Assembly: GCF_000284295.1 (NCBI RefSeq)
Contig: NC_017093.1
Location: 3,410,001 to 3,474,000 of the forward strand
Direction: 5' to 3'
DNA from: Actinoplanes missouriensis 431
GTDB lineage: Bacteria > Actinomycetota > Actinomycetes > Mycobacteriales > Micromonosporaceae
DNA length: 64,000 bases
Position numbers and translations under genes: made by a program. Numbering within the stretch: the stretch's first letter is position 1; the number at the start of each line of letters is the position of its first letter. Below the pieces are notes generated by a model, which had not been told where the DNA came from, searched no databases, and saw only the letters and a program-made list of their open reading frames with translations. Of the stretch, positions 23,773 to 31,865 are shown one piece after another.

Positions 23773-23808
23773 GCTCGTGGGCAACGGCGCCGCTCGTGGG
23801 CAACGGCG
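23773..23808 (+). repeat. Two 17-bp direct repeats
   Basis: GCTCGTGGGCAACGGCG occurs exactly at 23773-23789 and 23792-23808, in the short gap between pdxY and the YCII gene. Function unknown; two copies only. Confidence 0.85.
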
Positions 23809-23811
23809 TGG

Positions 23812-24177
23812 TCAGTGCGTGAGCACCGGGCGCACCTCGACCCACCCGTCAGCCACCGGAATCATGCGGCCGATCCACACGGCGTGATCGAGGTCCGACG
23901 CTTCCACGATGAAGTAGCCGGCGACGGTGTGCGCCCCGCCGACGAGCGACCCCTCGACCGTCACGTTGTCCCGCACCGACACGGCCTCCGAGACCGGCGG
24001 CAGCGCGTTGCCCGAGATGATCCGGCCCCCGGTCTCGGCGATCTGCCGGGGGAGCCGCATGTGGGCTTCGAGGACGGTGGGCAGGGCCGCCCGGGCGCTG
24101 CGCGGCACCTCACGCTCATAGATCAGGATCATGAAATGCGGAAGATCCGACTGCGTTTCCGGTGACACCACGCCCAT
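23812..24177 (-). CDS. YCII/DGPF-domain protein
   Basis: Up to 121 aa. The conserved part begins MILIYEREVPRSARAALP and contains GGRIISGNALPP and GYFIVEASDLDHAVWIGRMIP, the pattern of DGPFAETKE/YCII-related proteins, which often sit near ECF sigma factors. Family members normally start at the MxLIY segment, so the ATG at 24132 may be the real start; the longer ATG at 24177 is kept as the outer limit because neither has a clear ribosome site. It follows the TetR gene on the same strand by 73 bp. No enzymatic role can be assigned. Confidence 0.75.
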   Translation of the reverse strand: MGVVSPETQSDLPHFMILIYEREVPRSARAALPTVLEAHMRLPRQIAETGGRIISGNALPPVSEAVSVRDNVTVEGSLVGGAHTVAGYFIVEASDLDHAVWIGRMIPVADGWVEVRPVLTH

Positions 24178-24250
24178 CCCCGCCGATCCTGTTCACGGAC
24201 CCGGTCGACCCTAGCAGCCGCGAGCACGATAACAGTCAAGGCTGCCTGTT

Positions 24251-24865
24251 TCAGGCCAGCAGGGCGTGCCGGGCGATCTCCTTCCAGTGTTCCAGCAGTG
24301 GCTCTGACGACGGGTCGCGGGCGTCGAAGGCGTAGCTCAGCGCCGTGCCCCGCATGCTGGTGAAGAGCACCGGCCGGATCGGGGAGTACAGCGGCCGGCC
24401 CACCAGGTCCGGGCCGAAGAGGTGGTCCATCCGGCCCCAGATGGCCTGGCCCAGCCGCTTCTCCGCCGGGCGGATCGCGGCGGCGAGGACCGGCTCGGTG
24501 CGCGCGGCGACCCACAGTTCGGTCGCCGCCCAGAAACTCGGCTCCTGGAATGTCGCCCAGAGCACGTCCACCACCACGGCGATCCGCTCGCCGGGACCGC
24601 TCGCCTCGGCGATCCGCTCGCTCAGCACCGGCGGGACCGGCTGCTCCAGCTGCGTGGCGAAGATGTGGTGCGCGGCGGCGACCAGCAGCTCCTCCTTGGA
24701 CGGGAACTGGTGCAGCATCCGGCCGCGCGACATGCCCGCCTCGGCCTGGATCGAGATGGTGCTGGTCCGGGCGTACCCGTCGCGCAGCAGGCAGGTGACG
24801 GCCGCGTCGAGGATCAGGGACCGGGACTCCCTGGTGCGGTCCGCCCGGGAGCTGGTTGTCGTCAT
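24251..24865 (-). CDS. TetR-family regulator
   Basis: 204 aa. The N-terminal HTH is typical (SLILDAAVTCLLRDGYARTSTISIQAEAGMSRGRMLHQFPSKEELL). The C-terminal ligand domain is alpha-helical with no further signature. It is 18 bp downstream of a second TetR gene, both in the SDR operon that diverges from the acyl-CoA dehydrogenase genes. Its ligand is probably an acyl-CoA or a related hydrophobic metabolite, by context only. Confidence 0.88.
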   Translation of the reverse strand: MTTTSSRADRTRESRSLILDAAVTCLLRDGYARTSTISIQAEAGMSRGRMLHQFPSKEELLVAAAHHIFATQLEQPVPPVLSERIAEASGPGERIAVVVDVLWATFQEPSFWAATELWVAARTEPVLAAAIRPAEKRLGQAIWGRMDHLFGPDLVGRPLYSPIRPVLFTSMRGTALSYAFDARDPSSEPLLEHWKEIARHALLA

Positions 24866-24883
24866 GACGTCGACAATAACGGT

Positions 24884-25474
24884 CTAGGCTGACTGAACGG
24901 CGGCGAGCGCTATCCGTACATAATCGGCCGCCGCCTCCTCGGGAGTCTGCGGGCCGCTCGGCTGGAACCATCCGGCCACCCCCTGGCACATCGCCAGGAT
25001 CGCCCGCCCGCACGCCGTCGGATTCGTCGTCCGGAAGACGCCGGCCCGGCACCCCGCCGTGATCGTGTCGCGCAGCAGGCCCTCGATCCGGTCCCGGTGC
25101 TTCACGTAACGCTCCAGGTGCGGCGGGGTCAGCGACCGCCGCTCGGAGTCTAGGAACGCCAGGTCACGATGGTGTGCCATGTAGAGGACGATCGCCTCGA
25201 CGGCGCCGCTGAGCCGGGCGACCGGGTCCGATCCGGCCTCTTCCAGGGCGGCGTCGACGTGGCTGGTGACGATCTCCATGGCGTGATCGAGCAGCGCCAT
25301 CAGGATCGCCTGCTTGTTCTCGAAGTGGTAGTAGAGCGCCGGAACGGTCACCCCCACCTCGCCGGCGATCTTGCGGACGCTCGTCGCGTCGTACCCGTGC
25401 CGGACTATCTGCTCGAGCGACACCGTAAGGATCGGTGGCAGCTCCAGCGCGGGATACACGGTCCACTCCCTCAT
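24884..25474 (-). CDS. TetR-family regulator
   Basis: 196 aa with the HTH VRKIAGEVGVTVPALYYHFENKQAIL, close to the canonical TetR recognition helix, and a C-terminal TetR_C-like helical domain ending in GWFQPSGPQTPEE. Its start overlaps the SDR stop by 4 nt, so it is co-translated with the dehydrogenase. It is the best candidate to bind the palindrome at 26264-26285 between this operon and the divergent acyl-CoA dehydrogenase operon. Confidence 0.88.
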   Translation of the reverse strand: MREWTVYPALELPPILTVSLEQIVRHGYDATSVRKIAGEVGVTVPALYYHFENKQAILMALLDHAMEIVTSHVDAALEEAGSDPVARLSGAVEAIVLYMAHHRDLAFLDSERRSLTPPHLERYVKHRDRIEGLLRDTITAGCRAGVFRTTNPTACGRAILAMCQGVAGWFQPSGPQTPEEAAADYVRIALAAVQSA

Positions 25475-26223
25475 AACGCTGACATGCCTCCGTCGACGAC
25501 AAGGCTCGTTCCGGTCATGTAGGAGGAGGCGGGCGAGGCCAGGAAGAGCAGCGCCCCGTCCAGTTCGGCCTGCTCCCCGAACCGGCCGAGCATGCTGTTG
25601 CGGGCGACCATCGCCCGCAGTTGCTCATCATCATTCGCGGTCATCTCGCTGGCGAAGTACCCGGGGCAGAGCGCGTTCACCCGGATCCCCTTGCGCGCCG
25701 ACCACTCCTGGGCGAGATCGCGGGTGAGCCCGAGGACGCCGGCCTTGCTCGCTGCGTAGGCGGCCTGCGGGAACGGCGGCGCGATGTGCGCGAGCACGCT
25801 CGCCACGTTGACGATCGAGGAGCCGTGCGGCATGTGCGGTGCGCAGGCCTGCGCCATCCAGAACGGTCCGGCCAGGTTCACCCGGAGCACCGACGCGAAG
25901 GCCTCGGGTGTCTCCCGCGAGGCCGGCACGGCGTGTCCTATCCCGGCGTTGTTGATCAGCACGTCGACGTGACCGAATGCGGACACCGTCGCCGCGACGG
26001 CCGCCCGGCACTGCTCCGGGTCGCCGACGTCGGCCGCGTGGGTGATCACGCGCGTGCCTCCGGCCCGCAACTTCTCCGCGAGCCCGGTGAGCCGATCGGC
26101 CCGGCGCGCGACGAGCGCCAGGCCCGCGCCTGCGGCGGCGAGGGTACGGGCGAAACCCGCCCCCAGCCCCGAACTCGCACCGGTCACCAGGGCGACCCGG
26201 CCGTCGAGACGAAACATGTCCAC
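25471..26223 (-). CDS. SDR-family oxidoreductase
   Basis: 250 aa counted from GTG 26223. AAGGGG lies 8 nt before this codon, whereas it would touch the upstream GTG at 26232. NAD(P)-binding GASSGLGAGFA, NNAGIG, the Ser in IVNVAS and the catalytic YAASK are all intact, so a classical active SDR. In context with two TetR genes, acyl-CoA dehydrogenases and an APH-like kinase, oxidation of a hydroxy-acyl intermediate is a reasonable guess, but specificity cannot be read from the sequence. Confidence 0.9.
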   Translation of the reverse strand: MDMFRLDGRVALVTGASSGLGAGFARTLAAAGAGLALVARRADRLTGLAEKLRAGGTRVITHAADVGDPEQCRAAVAATVSAFGHVDVLINNAGIGHAVPASRETPEAFASVLRVNLAGPFWMAQACAPHMPHGSSIVNVASVLAHIAPPFPQAAYAASKAGVLGLTRDLAQEWSARKGIRVNALCPGYFASEMTANDDEQLRAMVARNSMLGRFGEQAELDGALLFLASPASSYMTGTSLVVDGGMSAL

Positions 26224-26263
26224 TGCTGACACCCCTTGACTTTCGGCTACTGTGGCCCGAATT

Positions 26264-26285
26264 CTAGTTAGCGCTCGCTAAGTAG
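26264..26285. promoter_or_regulatory. TetR-type operator between divergent catabolic operons
   Basis: CTAGTTAGCG and CGCTAAGTAG flank a central CT; the inner 14 bp (TTAGCG-CT-CGCTAA, 26268-26281) are perfectly palindromic and 9 of 10 outer pairs match. It lies 22 bp ahead of the acyl-CoA dehydrogenase start, downstream of a TTGACT hexamer (26236-26241). Position and symmetry fit a TetR-family operator controlling both directions. Confidence 0.72.
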
Positions 26286-26303
26286 ACGAGAGGCGCTCCG
26301 AGA

Positions 26304-27461
26304 ATGACCGATCTGTATGCACGACGCTCACTCTTCGACGACGAGCACGAGGCGTTCCGGGACAGCGTCAAGGAGTTCGTCACCCGCGAGGTCGCCGCGC
26401 ACGTCGAGGACTGGGAGGACGCCGCCGACATCCCGCGTCACGTCTGGCGGGTCGCCGGTGACCTGGGCTATCTCGGCCTGCCGGTGCCCGAGGAGTTCGG
26501 TGGCGGCGGCATCGGCGACTACCGCTTCCGGACCGCGATGATCGAGGAGACCGCCCGGGTCGGCGCGAACTCGCTTGCGGCCGGGTTCGCCGCGCAGACC
26601 GACGTCGTGCTGCCGTACTTCATCGACCTGGCCGCCGGTGAGCAGCGCAAACAGTGGCTGCCGAAGCTCGCGTCCGGCGAGTGGATCGGGGCGATCGCGA
26701 TGACCGAGCCCGGCACCGGCTCGGACCTCAAGGGCATCCGCGCCACGGCGGTCCGCGACGGCGACGGCTGGGTCCTCAACGGCTCGAAGACGTTCATCAC
26801 CAACGGCATCAACGCGGATCTCGTCGTCGTGGTCGCCCGCACCGGCGAGGGCGCGTTCAGCCTGTTCGTCGTCGAGAGCGGCACGTCCGGCTTCACCCGC
26901 GGCCGCAAGCTGCGCAAACTCGGGCTCAAGGCGCAGGACACCGCGGAGCTGACCTTCGACGACGTGCGGCTGGGTCCGGGCGCGCTGCTGGGGGAGGAGG
27001 GCCGCGGGCTGCACGCGCTGATGGCCCACCTGCCGCTGGAACGCCTCAACATCGCCGTCACCGCGTGTGCCGGGGCCCGCGCCGCGCTGGCCTGGACGAT
27101 CGACTACGTCCGGGACCGTACGGCGTTCGGCAAACAGCTCGCCGAGTTCCAGAACACCCAGTTCGCGGTCGCCGAGATGGTCACCGAGCTGGAGGTGACG
27201 CAGGCGTACGTGGATGACGCCGTGCTGCGCTTCAACGCCGCCGAGCTGTCCGCGGTGGACGCGGCGAAGGCCAAGTGGTGGGCCACCGAGATGCACAAAC
27301 GGATCGTGGACCGCTGCCTGCAGCTGTACGGCGGGTACGGCTACATGCTGGAGTACCCGATCGCCCGCGCCTACGCCGACACCCGGGTCACCACGATCTA
27401 CGGCGGCACCACCGAGATCATGAAGCTGATCATCGCGCGTGACGTGCTGGAGACCCGGTGA
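26304..27461 (+). CDS. Acyl-CoA dehydrogenase
   Basis: 385 aa, normal length. FAD-dependent alpha,beta-dehydrogenation of an acyl-CoA. Signatures: AMTEPGTGSDLKGI (flavin/substrate loop), LNGSKTFITNGINADL, the RTAFGKQLAEFQ segment, and the C-terminal LYGGYGYMLEYPIARAYADTR, which carries the Glu used as catalytic base in short/medium-chain members. First gene of a three-gene operon; it overlaps the next gene by 4 nt (GTGA). Confidence 0.92.
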   Translation: MTDLYARRSLFDDEHEAFRDSVKEFVTREVAAHVEDWEDAADIPRHVWRVAGDLGYLGLPVPEEFGGGGIGDYRFRTAMIEETARVGANSLAAGFAAQTDVVLPYFIDLAAGEQRKQWLPKLASGEWIGAIAMTEPGTGSDLKGIRATAVRDGDGWVLNGSKTFITNGINADLVVVVARTGEGAFSLFVVESGTSGFTRGRKLRKLGLKAQDTAELTFDDVRLGPGALLGEEGRGLHALMAHLPLERLNIAVTACAGARAALAWTIDYVRDRTAFGKQLAEFQNTQFAVAEMVTELEVTQAYVDDAVLRFNAAELSAVDAAKAKWWATEMHKRIVDRCLQLYGGYGYMLEYPIARAYADTRVTTIYGGTTEIMKLIIARDVLETR

Positions 27462-28471
27462 CGGCGGCCCTGGTCCGGCCGGAGCGGCTCGGGCCCGCGC
27501 TCGCCGCCGCGCTCAAGGACGACGCCTGGCTCACCTTCACCGCCGAGCTGATCACCGGCGGCAAGTCCAACCTGACGTTCCGGCTGCGGTCGGACGCCGG
27601 CGAGGTCATCCTGCGACGGCCACCGGATGGCGAACTGCGGCAGAGCGCGCACGACATGGGACGCGAGTGCCGGGTGCAGACGGCACTGGCCGGCACCCCC
27701 GTACCGGTGCCGGAGATTCTGTTGGACGATGCCGGCGGCGAGCTGATCGGCGTGCCCAGCTACGTCATGTCGGCGATGCCCGGCGTCGTGGTGCGCGACG
27801 CGCTGCCGCCCGGATTCCCGGCGGACCTGCGGGCGCTCGCTCGCGGGCTGGTGGACGCCCTCGCCGCGATCCACACGGTCGACGTGGCGAAGGCTGGGCT
27901 GGGCGATTTCGGTCGCGCGGACGGCTACCTGGACCGGCAGATCCGGCGCTGGAGCCGGCAGTGGGAGGCGGTCGGGCAGGACGGGGTGCTGGCCGTCGAC
28001 GAGCTCGCGGCGGCGCTGGCGGCCGCGGTTCCGGAGCGGACCGGGCAGTCGCTGGTGCACGGCGACTTCCGGATCGACAACTGCGTGCTCGATCCGGATC
28101 GGGGCGGTGTCCGCGCGGTTCTCGACTGGGAGATGTCCACGCTCGGGGATCCCCTCGCTGACCTGGGACTTCTGCTGTTCTACTGGCGGGAGCCGGGTGA
28201 GCAGCCGTGGCGGCTGGCGCCGTCGATCACCCGTACCCTCGGATTTCCCCGTCGTGCCGAGATCGCCGCCTGGTATGCCGAGGCGACCGGCGCCGATCTC
28301 TCGCACCTCACCGTCTACCTGGCTCTCGCCCACCTCAAGTTCGCGGTGATCACCGAGGACATCAATGTGCGTGTTCGGTCAGGGGCGATGGCGGGTCAGG
28401 ACTTCGGCGATCTCACCGGGGAGTCCGCCCGGATCGCCGAGGCGGGGCTCGACGTTCTCGGAAAGGTCTGA
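27458..28471 (+). CDS. APH-like kinase (ACAD10/11- and LvaA-related)
   Basis: 337 aa from GTG 27458, overlapping the previous stop. Protein-kinase-like APH fold: GGKSNLTFRL near the N-terminus as nucleotide loop, Brenner motif HGDFRIDN with catalytic Asp, and VLDWEMSTLGDPLADLG in place of DFG. This subgroup is found fused to an acyl-CoA dehydrogenase domain in animal ACAD10/ACAD11 and, as LvaA, in the Pseudomonas levulinate operon, where it phosphorylates 4-hydroxyacyl-CoA. Here it stands as a separate gene directly before an ACAD11-like dehydrogenase. It is unlikely to be an aminoglycoside resistance enzyme. Substrate chain length is unknown. Confidence 0.87.
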   Translation: MTAALVRPERLGPALAAALKDDAWLTFTAELITGGKSNLTFRLRSDAGEVILRRPPDGELRQSAHDMGRECRVQTALAGTPVPVPEILLDDAGGELIGVPSYVMSAMPGVVVRDALPPGFPADLRALARGLVDALAAIHTVDVAKAGLGDFGRADGYLDRQIRRWSRQWEAVGQDGVLAVDELAAALAAAVPERTGQSLVHGDFRIDNCVLDPDRGGVRAVLDWEMSTLGDPLADLGLLLFYWREPGEQPWRLAPSITRTLGFPRRAEIAAWYAEATGADLSHLTVYLALAHLKFAVITEDINVRVRSGAMAGQDFGDLTGESARIAEAGLDVLGKV

Positions 28472-28472
28472 G

Positions 28473-29684
28473 ATGGACTTCGCACCCAGCCGGATCTCCA
28501 CCGACATGGTCGACGCGATGTGGCAGTTCATGCATGACCGCGTCTTTCCCGCCGAACCGGTGTGGAGGGCGCAACTCGCCGAGCTCGGCCCGCACTCCAC
28601 GCCGCCGGTCCTCGAGGACCTGAAACGAGACGCCCGCCATCGCGGCCTGTGGAACCTTTTCCTGCCCTCGGTCTCCGGGCTCAGCAACCTGGAGTACGCG
28701 CCGGTCGCCGAGGTCACCGGCTGGTCCCCGGTGATCGCGCCGGAGGCGATCAACTGCCAGGCGCCGGACACCGGCAACATGGAACTGCTGCACATGTTCG
28801 GCACGCCGGAGCAGAAGAGCCGCTGGCTGGAGCCGCTGCTGGACGGGACGCTGCGATCCGCGTACGCGATGACCGAGCCGCAGGTCGCCTCCTCGGACGC
28901 GACGAACATCGAGACGTCCATCGTCCGCGACGGCGACTCCTACGTGATCGACGGCCGCAAGTGGTGGATCACGGGCGTCGCGGACGCGCGGTGCCGGGTC
29001 TTCATCGTGATGGGCAAATCGGATGTCTCGGCCGCGCCGCACCGCCAGCAGTCCATGATCATCGTGCCGCGCGACACCCCGGGCGTCGAGGTGATCCGCA
29101 ACCTGCCGATCTTCGGTTACCAGGATCAGCACGGGCACTGCGAAATCAACTTCTCCGGGGTACGGGTACCGGCCACCAACCTGATCGGCGAGGAGGGCGC
29201 CGGTTTCGCCCTCGCACAGGCCCGCCTCGGACCCGGCCGGATCCACCACGCGATGCGGGCGATCGGGATGGCCGAACGTGCCCTGGCCCTGCTCGTCGAC
29301 CGCGCCCGGAGCCGCACCGCGTTCGGCAGCACGCTCGCCGAGCAGGGCGTCGTCCAGCAGTTGATCGCCGACTCCCGGATCGAGATCGACCAGGTACGCC
29401 TGCTCGTCCAGAAGACCGCCTGGCTGATCGACACGCGGGGCGCCCGCGCGGCCCGCACCGAGATCGCTGCGATCAAGGTGGCCGCCCCGGCCGTCGCCAC
29501 CCGCGTCATCGACCGGGCGATCGAGGTCTTCGGCGGGGCCGGGGTCAGTGATGACACGCCGCTGGCGTACTTCTACGCCTGGGCCCGGGTCCTGCGCATC
29601 GTCGACGGCCCGGACGCGGTGCATCGCCGCACGATCGCCCGCCAGGAACTCAAGCGTCCGACAGTCGCTGTGCCGCTTCCTTGA
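28473..29684 (+). CDS. Acyl-CoA dehydrogenase, ACAD11-like
   Basis: 403 aa from ATG 28473, 1 bp after the kinase stop with GGAAAGG upstream. Signatures: AYAMTEPQVASSDATNIETS, DGRKWWITGVADARC, FSGVRVPATNLIGEEGAGF and the C-terminal EVFGGAGVSDDTPLAYFYAW. The last replaces the usual GGYGYxxEYP and lacks the standard catalytic Glu, as in the ACAD10/11 group. With the adjacent kinase it would complete conversion of a 4-hydroxyacyl-CoA to a normal enoyl- or 3-hydroxyacyl-CoA. That assignment rests on family resemblance and gene order. Confidence 0.88.
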   Translation: MDFAPSRISTDMVDAMWQFMHDRVFPAEPVWRAQLAELGPHSTPPVLEDLKRDARHRGLWNLFLPSVSGLSNLEYAPVAEVTGWSPVIAPEAINCQAPDTGNMELLHMFGTPEQKSRWLEPLLDGTLRSAYAMTEPQVASSDATNIETSIVRDGDSYVIDGRKWWITGVADARCRVFIVMGKSDVSAAPHRQQSMIIVPRDTPGVEVIRNLPIFGYQDQHGHCEINFSGVRVPATNLIGEEGAGFALAQARLGPGRIHHAMRAIGMAERALALLVDRARSRTAFGSTLAEQGVVQQLIADSRIEIDQVRLLVQKTAWLIDTRGARAARTEIAAIKVAAPAVATRVIDRAIEVFGGAGVSDDTPLAYFYAWARVLRIVDGPDAVHRRTIARQELKRPTVAVPLP

Positions 29685-29883
29685 GGGCGGCGTCCACCTC
29701 GTCACGCGCATACCCGCGCAGGACGACCACCAGATCCGGGTCGAGCAGCCGTCGCCGGGCCGATTCCCGCTTCACCGGGTCGGCCGAGGCGACGGCTGCC
29801 TCCACCTCACCCAGGAGCTGATCGACGCGATCCCGGTCATACCCACGCAGCACAACGGTGAATGTCGATGTCACAAGGTCCAC
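29650..29883 (-). CDS. Small DivIVA-like protein with two RGY repeats
   Basis: 77 aa from GTG 29883. It is built from two copies of the DivIVA N-terminal motif: FTVVLRGYDRDRVDQLLGEV and, 35 residues on, LVVVLRGYARDEVDAALKEA. In DivIVA/Wag31 this segment is the membrane-curvature and dimer-forming head preceding a long coiled coil, which is missing here. The 3' end overlaps the convergent acyl-CoA dehydrogenase by 35 bp. It may modulate polar growth proteins; this is inference. Confidence 0.7.
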   Translation of the reverse strand: MDLVTSTFTVVLRGYDRDRVDQLLGEVEAAVASADPVKRESARRRLLDPDLVVVLRGYARDEVDAALKEAAQRLSDA

Positions 29884-29912
29884 AGTAGCGACCCGGTGCC
29901 AGAAACGCCCCG

Positions 29913-30464
29913 TCAGTCTCTGGCATTGAGCATCGTCAGCAGCTTGACTGTCGTGCCCCAGCTGCGAATGGTCATCGACTTGTAGAGCGGCGACCTCAGC
30001 ATCGAGCTCAACCGGCTCTTCGTGCGCTGGGCGCTGAGACGCTGCGAATAGACGACGCCTTTGCCCGGCCAGACCCGGTCCACGCCCTCGCGCGGATTGA
30101 AGATCGGCATCGCCTCGGCAGCGTCGATGCCGATCAGAAAAATGGCGTCACTGTGGTATTCGTCCGGCTGGTCCCCGAAGCCCGCCGGCCTGTCGTCCAC
30201 GATCGCCCGGAGTTGATCACGCGTGAGGACCAGGATCCGGACCAGCTCGTCGTCCAGCGCGAAGGCCGTGGGCAGCGCCGATTCGATGTGAGCCGCTATC
30301 TCGCCGGCGCTCCGGTCCGACGTCACGATGACGTTGCCGCTGGCGATGAAGGTCGCGACGTCGAGATAACCGAGTCCTTCCAGGAACTTCTTCAGTTCCG
30401 CCATCAATACCCTGTTCTTGCCTCCGACATTGATGCCCCGCAGAAGGATCAGGAACGTCTCCAC
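29913..30464 (-). CDS. DUF1697 protein
   Basis: 183 aa from a GTG. The family signature is clear: FLILLRGINVGGKNRVLMAELK, FIASGNVIVTSD, and a C-terminal TIRSWGTTVKLLTM. DUF1697 proteins are small cytoplasmic proteins of unknown function found singly in many actinobacteria. No operon partner is evident; it is 29 bp upstream of the DivIVA-like gene on the same strand and could be co-transcribed with it. Confidence 0.9.
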   Translation of the reverse strand: METFLILLRGINVGGKNRVLMAELKKFLEGLGYLDVATFIASGNVIVTSDRSAGEIAAHIESALPTAFALDDELVRILVLTRDQLRAIVDDRPAGFGDQPDEYHSDAIFLIGIDAAEAMPIFNPREGVDRVWPGKGVVYSQRLSAQRTKSRLSSMLRSPLYKSMTIRSWGTTVKLLTMLNARD

Positions 30465-30502
30465 CGCGCCGAGTGTAGCCGCGGGCGGTCCGGTCGAGAG
30501 CC

Positions 30503-31033
30503 TCAGAAAGCGGCCTCGTCATAGCGGCGCCGCAACTCCGCTGCCTCGGCCTCGGACAGGGCCTCCCGGGACGCCACCTCCGCATACTCCGGCGGGAACA
30601 TCTCATGCAGCCGGTCGATGAACCTGACGTCGGCGGTCGCCTCGACGACCTGGATGCCGGGCGGGTCGGTGGTCATGTCCAGGATGACCGGGCCGGCCAG
30701 CTTCACCGCCACGTCCCAGGGGCGGCCCGGCTCGGCGACCCCGCAGAGGTGGAAGCCGTAGACCGTCCGCACCTCCGGAAGAGCGCCGGCCCCGCGCGGC
30801 TCGTGGCCGTAGACGCGGACGCCGCAGATCACCTCGCCCTCCTGCTGGGCGCCGTGTCCGGCGTGCTGGTGCTGCTCCGGGCCGGATCGTTCCAGTGTGG
30901 TGCGCATGTCCGCGGTGAGCTGCTCGTCGAGCGCGGCCGGGGTCGTACCCGTGCCGTTGGTGTTGAGGAGGGCGACGGCCCCGGCCGAGAGTGCCAGGAC
31001 GAGCGCCACCCACCCGTGTCTGCGGGCGATCAT
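30503..31033 (-). CDS. Secreted or membrane-anchored hypothetical protein
   Basis: 176 aa with GAGGTGAGAG before the ATG. Residues 7-25 form one hydrophobic segment after MIARRHG, a signal or anchor. A His-rich patch (EQHQHAGHG) at about 54-62 is followed by a conserved-looking soluble domain with two Cys (VICGVRVYGHEP; FHLCGVAEPG) and an acidic helical C-terminus. I do not recognise the family. The His/Cys content could suggest metal binding. Confidence 0.65.
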   Translation of the reverse strand: MIARRHGWVALVLALSAGAVALLNTNGTGTTPAALDEQLTADMRTTLERSGPEQHQHAGHGAQQEGEVICGVRVYGHEPRGAGALPEVRTVYGFHLCGVAEPGRPWDVAVKLAGPVILDMTTDPPGIQVVEATADVRFIDRLHEMFPPEYAEVASREALSEAEAAELRRRYDEAAF

Positions 31034-31060
31034 GATCGGGCTCTCACCTCGTCGTGGGGG

Positions 31061-31089
31061 ACTCCCCCCGGTGGGGAACCGGGGGGAGT
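31061..31089. terminator. Strong hairpin terminator after the LPMO gene
   Basis: ACTCCCCCCGGT (31061-31072) and ACCGGGGGGAGT (31078-31089) pair perfectly over 12 bp with a 5-nt loop. The hairpin begins 8 bp past the LPMO stop and ends ahead of the start of the next minus-strand gene. Confidence 0.8.
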
Positions 31090-31096
31090 GTGGCGA

Positions 31097-31753
31097 TCAG
31101 GCGAAGTTCACGTCGCTGCACCACATGTAGGCCTGGTCCAGATGGGAGGCCTGCCAGATGACGAAGAGCACGTGATGCCCGGTGTAACCCGAGGTGGAGA
31201 TGTCGAACGAGATGTTCTGTGCGGGCGCGTACCTGCCGGTCTGCGTGATGAAGTCGAGGTTGCCCCAGCCGAGCTTCTGGGTGGCGGGGTTGAACCCCTG
31301 CTTGCTCACGTAGACGCGGAAGTAGTCGGCGCCGTGACTGGCCTGGTCGTACAGCTGGACCGTGAAGTTGCGGCTCAGCGTCGTCTGCTTCCAGGCGCCG
31401 GGCTGGTTCAGGCTGTCGTTGCGGGTCAGGCCGTTGCTGCAGAGCTGCCCGTCGGGGGTGCGGGCCTGGAACTGGCCGCCCAGGCCGTCACGCAGGGCGC
31501 TCATCCAGTTCCACATGGTGTCCGGGTTGGCCTGGAACGCCTGCCAGCACATCGGGTCCTGCTGTTGCATGGCCGGGTTCATGTGCTGGCTGCCCCAGGT
31601 CTTCCAGCACTGGTACGCGCGGGACGCCGGGTTGATGATCGTGCCGTGGGCCTGAGCCGCCCCGACCGAGGGCAGCAGGCTGAGCATCGTGGCCAGCAGG
31701 ACGATCAGCACCTGGGCGGGCCGGCGGAGCCGAGTGGACTCGTGTGGGGGCAC
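31097..31753 (-). CDS. Secreted AA10 lytic polysaccharide monooxygenase
   Basis: 218 aa from GTG 31753 with GGAGGA at good spacing. A Sec signal ends AQA, so the mature protein begins at His36 (HGTIINPASRAYQCW), the first ligand of the copper 'histidine brace'; a second His lies in DQASHGADYFRVYV. Single catalytic domain, no carbohydrate-binding module. AA10 enzymes oxidatively cut chitin or cellulose. The CebR-like operator 42 bp upstream argues for cellulose. Copper and an electron donor are required outside the cell. Confidence 0.93.
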   Translation of the reverse strand: MPPHESTRLRRPAQVLIVLLATMLSLLPSVGAAQAHGTIINPASRAYQCWKTWGSQHMNPAMQQQDPMCWQAFQANPDTMWNWMSALRDGLGGQFQARTPDGQLCSNGLTRNDSLNQPGAWKQTTLSRNFTVQLYDQASHGADYFRVYVSKQGFNPATQKLGWGNLDFITQTGRYAPAQNISFDISTSGYTGHHVLFVIWQASHLDQAYMWCSDVNFA

Positions 31754-31794
31754 GGTGGTCCTCCGTTCTTCGACATCGGGGATGTGCGGGGATG

Positions 31795-31808
31795 TGGGAG
31801 CGCTCCCG
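31795..31808. promoter_or_regulatory. CebR-type operator
   Basis: TGGGAGCGCTCCCG matches 13 of 14 positions of TGGGAGCGCTCCCA, the established binding site of the cellobiose-responsive LacI-family repressor CebR in Streptomyces. It lies 42 bp upstream of the LPMO start. No cebR gene is in the window. Confidence 0.85.
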
Positions 31809-31865
31809 GCCCAGCATCACATCCGCCGGTCGACATATCAACCCATGTCGATCAATCCGGTACGG

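Noticed and set aside
27458..28471. Aminoglycoside resistance phosphotransferase
   Set aside because: Same fold, but the operon with acyl-CoA dehydrogenases and resemblance to ACAD10/11 and LvaA kinases point to acyl-CoA metabolism.
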